This document shows, piece by piece, positions 54,427 through 62,598 of a stretch of 64,000 nucleotides of DNA. Made by a program: the position numbers and the translations under genes. Under the pieces are notes generated by a model. That model was not told the origin of the DNA. It did no database searches and saw only the letters and a program-made list of their open reading frames with translations. The stretch is from NCBI GenBank assembly GCA_016789405.1, contig JAEUPQ010000013.1, forward strand, positions 1 through 64,000, read 5' to 3'. Source of the DNA: Lysobacteraceae bacterium. GTDB taxonomy: Bacteria; Pseudomonadota; Gammaproteobacteria; Xanthomonadales; Xanthomonadaceae. The first letter of the stretch is position 1, and each line of letters opens with the position of its first letter.

Positions 54427-56121
54427 ATGAGCAGGTTTACCAGGGACGTATTCATTTCCGCACCTGCGTCCGGAAAGGGGCTGGTGACGGGTGAGCCGCG
54501 CCATCCCGTCCGGCGCACGTGGAAGGAGATTCACGGGATCGCGCGTCGAATGGCGGGTTCGCTCGCATCGGCCGGCGTGAATCCTGGCGACGCCGTTGGC
54601 GTGCTGGTCGGCGAACCCGCGAGCATCGCGCCAGTGATCCAGGCCATCTGGATGCGGGGCGCGTCCGTGACGATGCTCCACCAGCCCGGGCCGCGCGCAG
54701 ACCTCGGTGCCTGGGCAGAAGACACGTTCGCCGTGCTCGACATGATCGGCGCGAAGGTCGTGGTCGCAGGAGACGCGTTCGCGCGCACGATGCCGTTGTT
54801 CGAATCGCAGGGCACGGTCGTCATGTCCGTGGAGGCGCTGGCCGAAGGCGCAGCGATCGAGCCCGTCGATGGTGACGAAGACGATATCGCGTTCCTGCAG
54901 CTCACGTCGGGCTCGACGGGCATGCCGAAGGCCGTGGCGATCTCGCATCGCAATCTCCACCAGAACGCTTCGGCGATGATGAGCGCATCGAAATTCGATC
55001 CGCAGACCGATGTGCTGGTGAGCTGGCTCCCGTTGTTCCATGACATGGGAATGATCGGATTCCTCGTCCTGCCCATGCAGGTCGGCGCGGAGGCGGTCTG
55101 CGCGACGCCCGCGGATTTCCTCAGGTCGCCGCGGCTGTGGCCGTCGTTGATCTCGAAATACGGCGGCACGATGACCGCAGGGCCGAACTTCGCGTACGCA
55201 CTTCTCGCGCGCCATCTGCGAACGGCTGCCGACGGCGCGTTCGACCTGTCGTCGCTGCGATTCGCGCTCAGCGGCGCGGAACCCATCGATCATGCGACCG
55301 TCGATGCCGTGCTCGCGGCCGGCGCCCGATTCGGGCTGAGTGACAAGGCCTTCGTCGCTGCGTACGGGATGGCGGAAGCCACGCTCGGCATCTCGTTTTC
55401 CGAGACGGGTGAAGGCATGCGATTCGACGCAGTCGATCAAGCGGCCATCGAGTTCAGGGCGCATGCGGCGATCAGCACCGAAGCCGGTGCACGCCATCTG
55501 GCCAGGCTCGGCAGGCCCTTGCCCGGCATGGAGGTGGCCGTGGGTGAGTCCCCGGTTTCCGCTGCAAGGCCGCGCATGGTCGGCGAACTGAGGATCCGGG
55601 GTGATGCGGTGTCGCGCTATTACCTGACGCAGGGGGGGAAGCAATCGCTCCTGGATGACGGTGGATGGTTCAGCACCGGGGACATCGGCTATGTGACCGA
55701 ATCGGGCGAAGTCGTCATCTGCGGCCGATTGAAGGACATGATCATCGTGGGCGGGCGCAACATCTTTCCCGCCGACATCGAGCGGGAGGCCTGTCGCGTC
55801 AGTGGCGTGCGCCCAGGGAACGCGATCGCGGTCGCGCTTGCAGCCGCGGGCATCCGCGAGGAGTTCGCCGTCGTAGTCGAAGCCGCCGAGAGCGCCGACC
55901 TCGAATCGAGTGCCCGCATCAAGAACGAAATATCGAATGCCGTCTATGCGGCATTCGGCGTCAGCCCCCGGCTGGTTTCGGTGATCCCGCCACGCACCCT
56001 GCCGAAGACGCCATCAGGGAAGCCGCGACGTTCCGCGACCATCAGCATCGTCGAAACGGAGCTGGCCATCCTGCACAGCAGGAACAACCAACGGCAACAG
56101 GAAGAGATCGGTTCATCATGA
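54427..56121 (+). CDS. Fatty-acyl-AMP ligase / acyl-ACP synthetase
   Basis: The 564-residue ANL-superfamily enzyme has P-loop LTSGSTGMPKA, A5 region YGMAEATLGISF, A7 STGDIGY, A8 GRLKDMIIVGGRNIFPADIE and the C-terminal Lys region KTPSGKPRR. The segment SWLPLFHDMGMIGFLVLPMQ is characteristic of fatty-acyl-AMP ligases, which load acyl groups onto a carrier protein rather than CoA. The position directly after a carrier gene supports this. Chain length cannot be read. Its stop overlaps the dehydrogenase start (ATGA). Confidence 0.86.
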   Translation: MSRFTRDVFISAPASGKGLVTGEPRHPVRRTWKEIHGIARRMAGSLASAGVNPGDAVGVLVGEPASIAPVIQAIWMRGASVTMLHQPGPRADLGAWAEDTFAVLDMIGAKVVVAGDAFARTMPLFESQGTVVMSVEALAEGAAIEPVDGDEDDIAFLQLTSGSTGMPKAVAISHRNLHQNASAMMSASKFDPQTDVLVSWLPLFHDMGMIGFLVLPMQVGAEAVCATPADFLRSPRLWPSLISKYGGTMTAGPNFAYALLARHLRTAADGAFDLSSLRFALSGAEPIDHATVDAVLAAGARFGLSDKAFVAAYGMAEATLGISFSETGEGMRFDAVDQAAIEFRAHAAISTEAGARHLARLGRPLPGMEVAVGESPVSAARPRMVGELRIRGDAVSRYYLTQGGKQSLLDDGGWFSTGDIGYVTESGEVVICGRLKDMIIVGGRNIFPADIEREACRVSGVRPGNAIAVALAAAGIREEFAVVVEAAESADLESSARIKNEISNAVYAAFGVSPRLVSVIPPRTLPKTPSGKPRRSATISIVETELAILHSRNNQRQQEEIGSS

Positions 56122-57308
56122 GCATCTGTCTGGAACATTCGATGTCCGATATCGCTGCCTTCAAGGACCATCTGGACGGGATCCTGGCCCTGGCATCGAC
56201 GCGCCGGATCATCGAGGATGCGGAAGCCGCCGGCACGTTCCCGCGCAGCATCATCGAATTGCTCGGCAGGGAAGGCATCTTCGCGGCCAAGTGGCAGGAG
56301 CGTCCGCTGCCGGCGCTGGAACACACGCTCGCGCTGTCCGAACGCTTCGGCCGGCTCGGCTGCGGCGGCATCGCGTCCGGCGTGACCCTGCACGACTCGG
56401 CGATTGCGATGCTGCGTCGGTTCGGTCGTTCCGCGCGCCTGCGCGAAGTCGCCGGCCAGGCGATGGCGGGCGATGCCGTGCTGTGCATTTCCGCGACCGA
56501 AGCCGGCGCGGGCTCGGACATGCTCGGGCTCAGCTCGACGGCAGTCCCCGAGAACGGCGGTTTCCGGCTTCGAGGGCACAAGAAGATGGCGTCGCCGTCG
56601 ACGGTCGCCGATTACATCGTGCTCGCGCTCCGCGGTGTCGATGACAGTCGGGAAGGCCGCGACGATCTTGCGTTGTTCCTCGTGCCCACGTCGCAGCTTC
56701 GCGTCGGCAAGGCATTCGACATCGTCGGCGCCAGGAGCATCAGCACCGCACCTGTCGTCTTCGATACGTGGGTGCCCGCCGACATGATGATCGCCCGGCC
56801 CGGAACGGGTCTCGCCGTGCTCAGCTGGGCACTGGCCCAGGAGCGCTTCGCGATGGCTGCGCAGATCCTCGGCGCCTGCCATCTCGCGCTGGGCGTGACG
56901 GTCGCCCGGATGAAGCGACGGAAATCCTTCGGCGCCACGCTGTTCGATCACCAGGCACTGCGGCTCAGGGTCGCGGACCTGCAGGCGCGGGTCGACATGA
57001 TGCGATTGGCCTTGAACGGGCTGATCGCGGACGGTGCCGGCTTCAACGTGCGTTCGGCCTCGGCGGCGAAGGTCACCGTGGTTCGCCTGGGATGCGAAGT
57101 GATGTCCGAGTGCATGCACATCTTCGGCAGCGCGGGTGTGCTCGAGACGGAGTCGCCGCTGGGCCGTTGGTGGCGCGACGTGAAGATGGCGCGCATCGGC
57201 GGCGGCACGGACGAGATGCTGTGGGAGATCGTCGCCGCGGGTCTGGAGCCCGATCACGAGAACTACGAGCGGCTGGTCCACGAATGGCAGCCGGAGCAGG
57301 TCGATTGA
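56118..57308 (+). CDS. Acyl-CoA (acyl-ACP) dehydrogenase
   Basis: The 396-residue FAD enzyme has the flavin motif CISATEAGAGSDMLG. The C-terminal half has the fold-typical RKSFGATLFDHQALRLRVAD, HIFGSAGVLETESPLGRWW and RIGGGTDEMLWEI. The GGGTDE form lacks the Glu of the YEGT class, so the catalytic base must lie elsewhere, as in isovaleryl-type enzymes. It is coupled to the ligase gene by an ATGA overlap. The likely reaction is alpha,beta-desaturation of the carrier-bound acyl chain, as for dedicated dehydrogenases in natural-product clusters. An ATG at 56142 is an alternative start. Confidence 0.85.
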   Translation: MSICLEHSMSDIAAFKDHLDGILALASTRRIIEDAEAAGTFPRSIIELLGREGIFAAKWQERPLPALEHTLALSERFGRLGCGGIASGVTLHDSAIAMLRRFGRSARLREVAGQAMAGDAVLCISATEAGAGSDMLGLSSTAVPENGGFRLRGHKKMASPSTVADYIVLALRGVDDSREGRDDLALFLVPTSQLRVGKAFDIVGARSISTAPVVFDTWVPADMMIARPGTGLAVLSWALAQERFAMAAQILGACHLALGVTVARMKRRKSFGATLFDHQALRLRVADLQARVDMMRLALNGLIADGAGFNVRSASAAKVTVVRLGCEVMSECMHIFGSAGVLETESPLGRWWRDVKMARIGGGTDEMLWEIVAAGLEPDHENYERLVHEWQPEQVD

Positions 57309-57319
57309 ACCTGGCGCTT

Positions 57320-57345
57320 CAACCGGCTGACTGAGCAGCCGGTTG
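57320..57345 (+). terminator. Hairpin after the dehydrogenase gene
   Basis: CAACCGGCTG (57320-57329) pairs perfectly with CAGCCGGTTG (57336-57345) over a 6-base loop, 11 bases after the stop codon. Its right arm runs into the 13-bp repeat array. Confidence 0.65.
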
Positions 57346-57416
57346 ACTCTTCGGTTGAGCCAGATGGTTGAAGCAGATGGTTGAACCAGTGGGTTGAACC
57401 AGCTGGTTCAACCGGC
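57339..57416. repeat. 13-bp tandem repeat, six units, between convergent operons
   Basis: Six consecutive 13-base units begin at 57339, 57352, 57365, 57378, 57391 and 57404. All keep the core GGTTGA or GGTTCA at the same place; the clearest units read TGGTTGAAGCAGA, TGGTTGAACCAGT and GGGTTGAACCAGC. Units 5 and 6 together form a perfect 22-base palindrome (57392-57413). The array occupies almost the whole gap between the dehydrogenase and monooxygenase stop codons and can fold into strong hairpins in either transcript. Confidence 0.85.
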
Positions 57417-57431
57417 AGGCCTGGATCGAAT

Positions 57432-58508
57432 TCAGTGTCGGCAGCGTCGCGCGACGACGGATCCGACGCGCTCCGCATCGCGCCCCACGAAACCGAGCAG
57501 GGCCGAGCCGCGGTTGCGCATCCGGTACAGGCCGACGAAGTGCAGTCCGGTTGGGCCGACGCCCGCGTCGTGCACGGGCTGTCCATCCGCGCCGAGCAGT
57601 TCCGCGCCGAGCCATGACCAGTCGTTGCGGTAGCCGGTGGCCCACAGCACGGTCGATGCGTCGATCCGCTTGCCGTCGGCAGTGACGAGCTGTGCGCCGG
57701 CGACATCGACGACGCGCTCGGCGAATTCGACGCGCTGGGCAAGATCGCTGATCCTGGTTCCGACGACCGGGTCCGGCATCGCGAGCCGTCGCGCAAGCGG
57801 CGTGTTCGTCGGCAGGCGCAGGATTCCGGACTTGGACAACCACCAGAAGGCGTCGCGTCCCAAAATCCGTTGCGGCAGCCTGGGTTGCTTGCGGCCCCTG
57901 CAGACCACCACGTCGCGACTGCCGGACAGTTCTTCCGCAATCTGCAGTCCCGAGTTCGCTGATCCGATGACGGCGACCCTGCCGGCGGGGATCTGGTCGG
58001 GATTGCGGTATGCATGCGAATGCAGCTGCGTGACGGACGCGGGAAGTCGTTGCGAAAACGCCGGTATGAGCGGCGTCTGGAATGCGCCGACGGCCACCAC
58101 GACCTGGCGTGAGATCAGGCTTGCGCCGGGCGTGCCCACGGTGAAGGCGTCACCGGCGCGCTTGACCGAAACCACCGGTGTATCGAGATGGATCGGCAGT
58201 TCGAACGTGGCTGCGTAAGTGCGGAAGTAGTCCGGCACTTCGTCCTTCGCGGGGTATCGATCCGGGTCGCCGGGGAATGGCAGGCCAGGCAGGCCGCAGT
58301 AGCGCGCCGATGTGAAGAGCCGCAGGGAATCCCAGCGGTTGGTCCAGGACACGCCGAGTTCGGTCGCAGCGTCGAGCATGACGAAGTCGACGCCGGCCTG
58401 CTTGAGCGTACGACCGACGGCGAGACCGGCCTGGCCCGCACCGATGACGACGACGTCGACGTCGGTGGGCAGTTCACGGCTGACGGGAGATGCGTTCGAA
58501 ATTGGCAT
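57432..58508 (-). CDS. Flavin-dependent monooxygenase (class B, CzcO-like)
   Basis: The 358-residue protein has an FAD-binding Rossmann motif (VVVIGAGQAGLAVG), the linker motif HSHAYRNPDQIPAG related to the FMO/BVMO fingerprint, and an NADPH-binding motif VAVIGSANSG. A late ATG-type FAD motif reads TVLWATGYRNDWSW. Such enzymes carry out N- or S-oxygenation or Baeyer-Villiger oxidation. It lies 82 bases downstream of the NRPS gene on the same strand, so it probably tailors the NRPS product, for example by oxidising the thiazoline or nitrogen; the site is inference. The start at 58508 has GGAG five bases upstream. Confidence 0.87.
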   Translation of the reverse strand: MPISNASPVSRELPTDVDVVVIGAGQAGLAVGRTLKQAGVDFVMLDAATELGVSWTNRWDSLRLFTSARYCGLPGLPFPGDPDRYPAKDEVPDYFRTYAATFELPIHLDTPVVSVKRAGDAFTVGTPGASLISRQVVVAVGAFQTPLIPAFSQRLPASVTQLHSHAYRNPDQIPAGRVAVIGSANSGLQIAEELSGSRDVVVCRGRKQPRLPQRILGRDAFWWLSKSGILRLPTNTPLARRLAMPDPVVGTRISDLAQRVEFAERVVDVAGAQLVTADGKRIDASTVLWATGYRNDWSWLGAELLGADGQPVHDAGVGPTGLHFVGLYRMRNRGSALLGFVGRDAERVGSVVARRCRH

Positions 58509-58590
58509 GGTCACTCCGCGACGCCAACGCGCACGGGCGTTGGTGCGCATGCAGGAAGATGTGAGGGCGAGCCGCACGGGTGGACAGCGC

Positions 58591-61500
58591 TCATCGTGTG
58601 AGCTCTCGCAGCGCGGCCACGACGTCGGCGAGGTGCTGCGCACCGAACAGGCTGTGGTGCGTGCCCGCGACGGTGCGTGTCGCCACCGTGCCACGCGTAC
58701 GCGTGGACCAGCCCCAATCGTCCATGGCCTCGTGCGGGTGCGCCGCGTACTCGCTGACATGTCCATCGCGCGCACGGATCAGCGCGACATCGGCAGCCAC
58801 GACGCCCGGCGCGTAGCTGCGGCACGCATTCACGACCTGCGCGAACACCGGGTAGACATGGTGGAGTTCCGCGGCGAGCAGGTCGGCGCCGGCGGTGTCC
58901 TCACGGAACCACGCCTGCATCGTCGCGTCGTCGACAGGGCCCGGTGGCGGGTCCGTCGGTGCGGGCGCATCGAGCACGATCAGCTGTGCCACCTGTTCTC
59001 CTGCGGCTTCGAGCTGTGCGGTCATCTCCAACGCGATCACGCCTCCCGACGACCACCCGAGGATGGTGTATGGGCCTGGCGCAGCGCCACGCACGGCAGC
59101 GACATATCCCTTCGCCAGCGCCTCCAGGGTGTCGGGCAGCGGTTCGCTCGCGGCGAGTCCGAAGCAGGTGCGGTCGAGCTCGCGCGCGAGCTCGCGATAG
59201 GCCGCAACCGATCCGCCGGCCGGATGCACCATGAACAATGCGGGCCCGGTTCCAGCGTGCAGCGGCACCAGGACGTTGGAAAGCCGCTGCCCCGTCATCA
59301 GGCTTGCCAGGCGCGAAACGGTGCGCGACTCGAGCAGTCCGCCGAGGGACACGTCGAGCTTCGTTCTCGTGCGCAGCGCAGCGATCGTGCGCAACGCGGT
59401 GAACGAGTGTCCCCCGAGGTTGAAGAAATCGTCTTCGACGCCGATGGTGTCGACACCGAGCACGTCCTTCCAGACGGCGACGATCGTGCGTTCCAGTTCG
59501 GTGCGCGGCGCGACATGTTCCGGGCGGGCATCGGCGGTCGCTTCGGCGAGTGCGAGCAGGGCGCTGCGGTCCAGTTTACCGTTGGACGTGACGGGCAGGC
59601 TGGGGATGACCGTGATCCTCGCCGGAATCATGTAGCTCGGCAGCTGGTCCGCCAGGCCCGTGCGGATGGATTCGCCATCACCGATGTTCGAACCTGCATG
59701 GAGAACGATGAATGCATGGAGCTGCTTCTGCCTGGCTTCGCCTGCGACGAGGACGACGGCGTCCTTGACGCGTGGATCGGCAGCCAGCACGTGCTCGACC
59801 TCGCCGGGTTCCACGCGATGCCCCTGGATCTTGCATTGCGCGTCGATCCGCCCGAGCAGCTCGATGTTGCCGTCGGGCAGCAGGCGGCCGAGATCGCCGG
59901 TGCGGTAGATGCGTTCGCCCGTGACCGGGTGGCTCACGAATGCCGAGGCCGTCTTTTCGGGATCGCCCCAATAGCCTTGCGCCAGGCCGATGCCGCCGAT
60001 GTGCAGCTGCCCCGTCGTCCACAGCGGTGTCTCGTTGCCCTGCTCGTCGAGCACGTACCACGGCTGGTTCGCCATCGGTCGTCCGTAGGGGATGCTGCGC
60101 CACCGTGGATCGACGACATCGATGGGATGCCAGATCGACCAGATGGACGCCTCCGTCGCACCGCCGAGGCTGATCACCTTCGCATTCGGCGCGATCGCCT
60201 TGATGTCGTCGGGCAGCGACAGCGGGATCCAGTCGCCGGACAGCATCACGATGCGCAGCGCGGGCAGGCGGACGTTTTCGGCACGCGCGACATCGACCAG
60301 GAGCTGCATCAGGGGCGGCGCCGAATTCCAGACCGTGACCTGCCGCTCGATCATCGCGGCCAGCCAGGCATGCGGAGTGTGGTCGGCCGGATCGGGCAGC
60401 ACGAGCGTCGCGCCGGCCATCGCCGCGCCGAAGATGTCGTAGACCGACAGGTCGAACGACAGCGACGACACGCCGAACAGCACATCCTCCGCGACGATGC
60501 CGAACGCGTTGTTGACGTCGAGAATCGTGTTGATCGGTCCGCGGTGGTCGAGTGCGACGCCCTTGGGCTGCCCGGTCGAGCCGGACGTGTAGATGACGTA
60601 GGCGAGCGCGGACGGGTCGAGGTCGATCGGCAGATCCACATGGATGGCGGCTGATGTGTCGTCACTGACCCGGAGGACGGGCACGCTCGCATGCGCGATC
60701 GTGTCGGCCGCGACGATGGCGGCCGCTCCGACGTCGTTGACCAGCTGATCGATCCGTCGCTGTGGAGATGCCGGATCGATCGGCACGTAGGCCGCGCCTG
60801 CGAGCAGCGTGGCGTAGACGGCGATGATCTGCGGGGCGCCCTTGGCCAGCACGACCGCGACGCGATCCCCGGCTTGGACGCCGCGAGTACGCAGCAGCTT
60901 CGCCAGTGACTCGGCGGCTGCAGCGAGTTCGCCGTAGGTCAGCACGTGGTCGCCGCACACCACGGCCGGATGGCCGGGGGCGACGGATGCGGTGGCTTTC
61001 AGGCCGTCCGACAGACGGCCATCGAGCAGCGACTGTGTCGGGCAGAGGCGGGTCGGTGGCTCCGTACGGCCGATCGGCACGAGCATCGTCGTCGTGGTCC
61101 ACGCTTCCGGATTGTCAGCCAGGGTTCGTATCAACGCTTCATGCGCACGGCACAAGGCATCGATGAAGCCTGCCGGGAACGCCGCTTCCACGACGTCCCA
61201 GATGATTTCGACGCGATCTCCGCGAAGCGCGAAGAACTGGTGGTCGAGCAGCACCTGCGGCGTCGCGAGCTTGCTGTAGCCGAACTCCTCCTGCGGTCCG
61301 CCGGCCAGCCCCGACGAGACGACGAAGGGACACGCAGCGCTGCCTTGCGAGCGGTGGCGCGCATTCAAGGCTTCGAGCACATCGACGCCCGACCAATCGG
61401 TGCGTCCGAGATCGGCGATGATCGTCGACTGCAGTCGGCGGGCCCTCTCCCGCAGGGACGCCGTTCCCCGCCAGTCGAATTCCAGCGGATAGATCGCACC

Positions 61501-62442
61501 CAGGTTGCCCAGTACGGATTCGGCGCCCGGGATCCGCCGCAGCGCGCGACGCGACATCATCTGGTTGAGGATGAAATGGCGCGAGCCGCTGAAACGGGCG
61601 ACGATCTCACCGTACACCGTGAGCAGTGCCGTCACCGGGCTGATGTCGTGCAGGCCGACGCCTGCGGTGAAGGCGCTCCATGTCGTGGCGTCCAGAACGA
61701 GGCGTCGCCGGTTCAATCCGGGGTTGCCGTGCAGGCGCGAGATCGGCAGGTCCGGAGGCGCGGGCAGCGTCGCGATGCGATCGGTCCAGTAGGCGCGTGC
61801 CCGATCCGCGGCGTCGTGCCGCTGCGCCAATGCGACCGAGACCTCCTGGATTCCCATCCGGTCTGCGGGCAACTCGATATCGGGCGTCGCGTAGTGCTGC
61901 TCGATCTCCGAGAGCAGGCGAAGTCCCGAATACTGATCGAGGAACAGGTTGCTGAAGTTGACGTGCAGTCGGGTGTCGCCGTCGCCATATCGCGTCACCT
62001 GGAAGTCGAGCCATGGCCAGCGATCCATCGGGAGCGGCTGGTTCGACATCCGGTGCCGGATCTGCATGAGTGCGTGGGCGGTTCCCAGCTCGGAGAGCCC
62101 TCGCAGGTCCCACACCTGCACCTGAAGTGGTCCTGCCTCTTCGACCTGCCGCAGCCGCAGGTCGGGCGTCACCGCGACGATGCTGCGTCGATGGCGTTCG
62201 AGCACGCGGGTGATTGCGGACGCAAAGCGATCGATGTCGAGTCCGGGACGCTCCACTTCGAAGTAGAGGTGCGGATGCAGCGCGTATTCCATGCCGTCGG
62301 ACGCGCTGACGACAAGCAGGCGCTGCATGTCCGTCAGGGGGAAATCGGCATCAGCGGGCCGGGTCTCCGGCGCTGCAGTGGTGGCCACGTCTTCCGAAGG
62401 CGCACACGTCCGTGCGACGACACAGCTTTCCTTGCTTTCCAT
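58591..62442 (-). CDS. One-module NRPS: heterocyclization, Cys-type adenylation, carrier, thioesterase
   Basis: The 1283-residue protein reads Cy-A-PCP-TE. The first 470 residues form a heterocyclization rather than ordinary condensation domain. They have the region NFSNLFLDQYSG (normally DxxxxDxxS, first Asp here Ser), CPFVVSSGLAGG, and ATPQVLLDHQFF with the conserved Asp. The adenylation domain (about 490-970) has YTSGSTGQPKG. Pocket residues Asp-Leu-Tyr (FDLSVYD), Asn (WNSAP), Met/Ser (VMLSGD), Leu (SLGG) and Ile-Trp (ASIW) match the pyochelin/yersiniabactin cysteine code DLYNLSLIW except one Met. The carrier Ser is 1013 (LGGHSF). The thioesterase Ser is 1131 (GWSSG), with His in GTHHSLFG. 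AAGGA lies eight bases before the ATG. No upstream module exists, so the acyl donor must be the separate carrier protein. Confidence 0.92.
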   Translation of the reverse strand: MESKESCVVARTCAPSEDVATTAAPETRPADADFPLTDMQRLLVVSASDGMEYALHPHLYFEVERPGLDIDRFASAITRVLERHRRSIVAVTPDLRLRQVEEAGPLQVQVWDLRGLSELGTAHALMQIRHRMSNQPLPMDRWPWLDFQVTRYGDGDTRLHVNFSNLFLDQYSGLRLLSEIEQHYATPDIELPADRMGIQEVSVALAQRHDAADRARAYWTDRIATLPAPPDLPISRLHGNPGLNRRRLVLDATTWSAFTAGVGLHDISPVTALLTVYGEIVARFSGSRHFILNQMMSRRALRRIPGAESVLGNLGAIYPLEFDWRGTASLRERARRLQSTIIADLGRTDWSGVDVLEALNARHRSQGSAACPFVVSSGLAGGPQEEFGYSKLATPQVLLDHQFFALRGDRVEIIWDVVEAAFPAGFIDALCRAHEALIRTLADNPEAWTTTTMLVPIGRTEPPTRLCPTQSLLDGRLSDGLKATASVAPGHPAVVCGDHVLTYGELAAAAESLAKLLRTRGVQAGDRVAVVLAKGAPQIIAVYATLLAGAAYVPIDPASPQRRIDQLVNDVGAAAIVAADTIAHASVPVLRVSDDTSAAIHVDLPIDLDPSALAYVIYTSGSTGQPKGVALDHRGPINTILDVNNAFGIVAEDVLFGVSSLSFDLSVYDIFGAAMAGATLVLPDPADHTPHAWLAAMIERQVTVWNSAPPLMQLLVDVARAENVRLPALRIVMLSGDWIPLSLPDDIKAIAPNAKVISLGGATEASIWSIWHPIDVVDPRWRSIPYGRPMANQPWYVLDEQGNETPLWTTGQLHIGGIGLAQGYWGDPEKTASAFVSHPVTGERIYRTGDLGRLLPDGNIELLGRIDAQCKIQGHRVEPGEVEHVLAADPRVKDAVVLVAGEARQKQLHAFIVLHAGSNIGDGESIRTGLADQLPSYMIPARITVIPSLPVTSNGKLDRSALLALAEATADARPEHVAPRTELERTIVAVWKDVLGVDTIGVEDDFFNLGGHSFTALRTIAALRTRTKLDVSLGGLLESRTVSRLASLMTGQRLSNVLVPLHAGTGPALFMVHPAGGSVAAYRELARELDRTCFGLAASEPLPDTLEALAKGYVAAVRGAAPGPYTILGWSSGGVIALEMTAQLEAAGEQVAQLIVLDAPAPTDPPPGPVDDATMQAWFREDTAGADLLAAELHHVYPVFAQVVNACRSYAPGVVAADVALIRARDGHVSEYAAHPHEAMDDWGWSTRTRGTVATRTVAGTHHSLFGAQHLADVVAALRELTR

Positions 62443-62466
62443 CTGTCGATCCTTTGACCAGAAACA

Positions 62467-62480
62467 ATACCGCTCCGTAT
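62467..62480. promoter_or_regulatory. Dyad-like element upstream of the NRPS gene
   Basis: ATACCGCTCCGTAT shares ATAC-N5-CGTATGG with the element before the carrier-protein operon and is followed by GGAATC. It lies 24 bases before the NRPS start. The dyad is imperfect (five of seven pairs). Confidence 0.42.
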
Positions 62481-62598
62481 GGGGAATCCTACCAGTTTGC
62501 GGGGTATTTGAAAAAAGCCTCTGCTTGACCGGCTGAACGCCGGCGCAGGGTGGAATGGGACAGGTCGGCGGCGCCCGGGTGCAGGGCGACGGAGCGCA

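Noticed and set aside
54091..57308. Carrier, ligase and dehydrogenase read as a prolyl-to-pyrrolyl (PltL/PltF/PltE) set
   Set aside because: The ligase carries the LPLFHDMGMIG segment of fatty-acyl-AMP ligases, not an amino-acid adenylation pocket. A fatty acyl substrate fits better, though this is not proven.
54091..62442. Isonitrile lipopeptide cluster
   Set aside because: Ligase, carrier, dehydrogenase and NRPS are shared with that pathway. The glycine-adding thioesterase-like enzyme and the iron/2-oxoglutarate isonitrile-forming oxidase are missing, and the NRPS is a Cy-type cysteine module.
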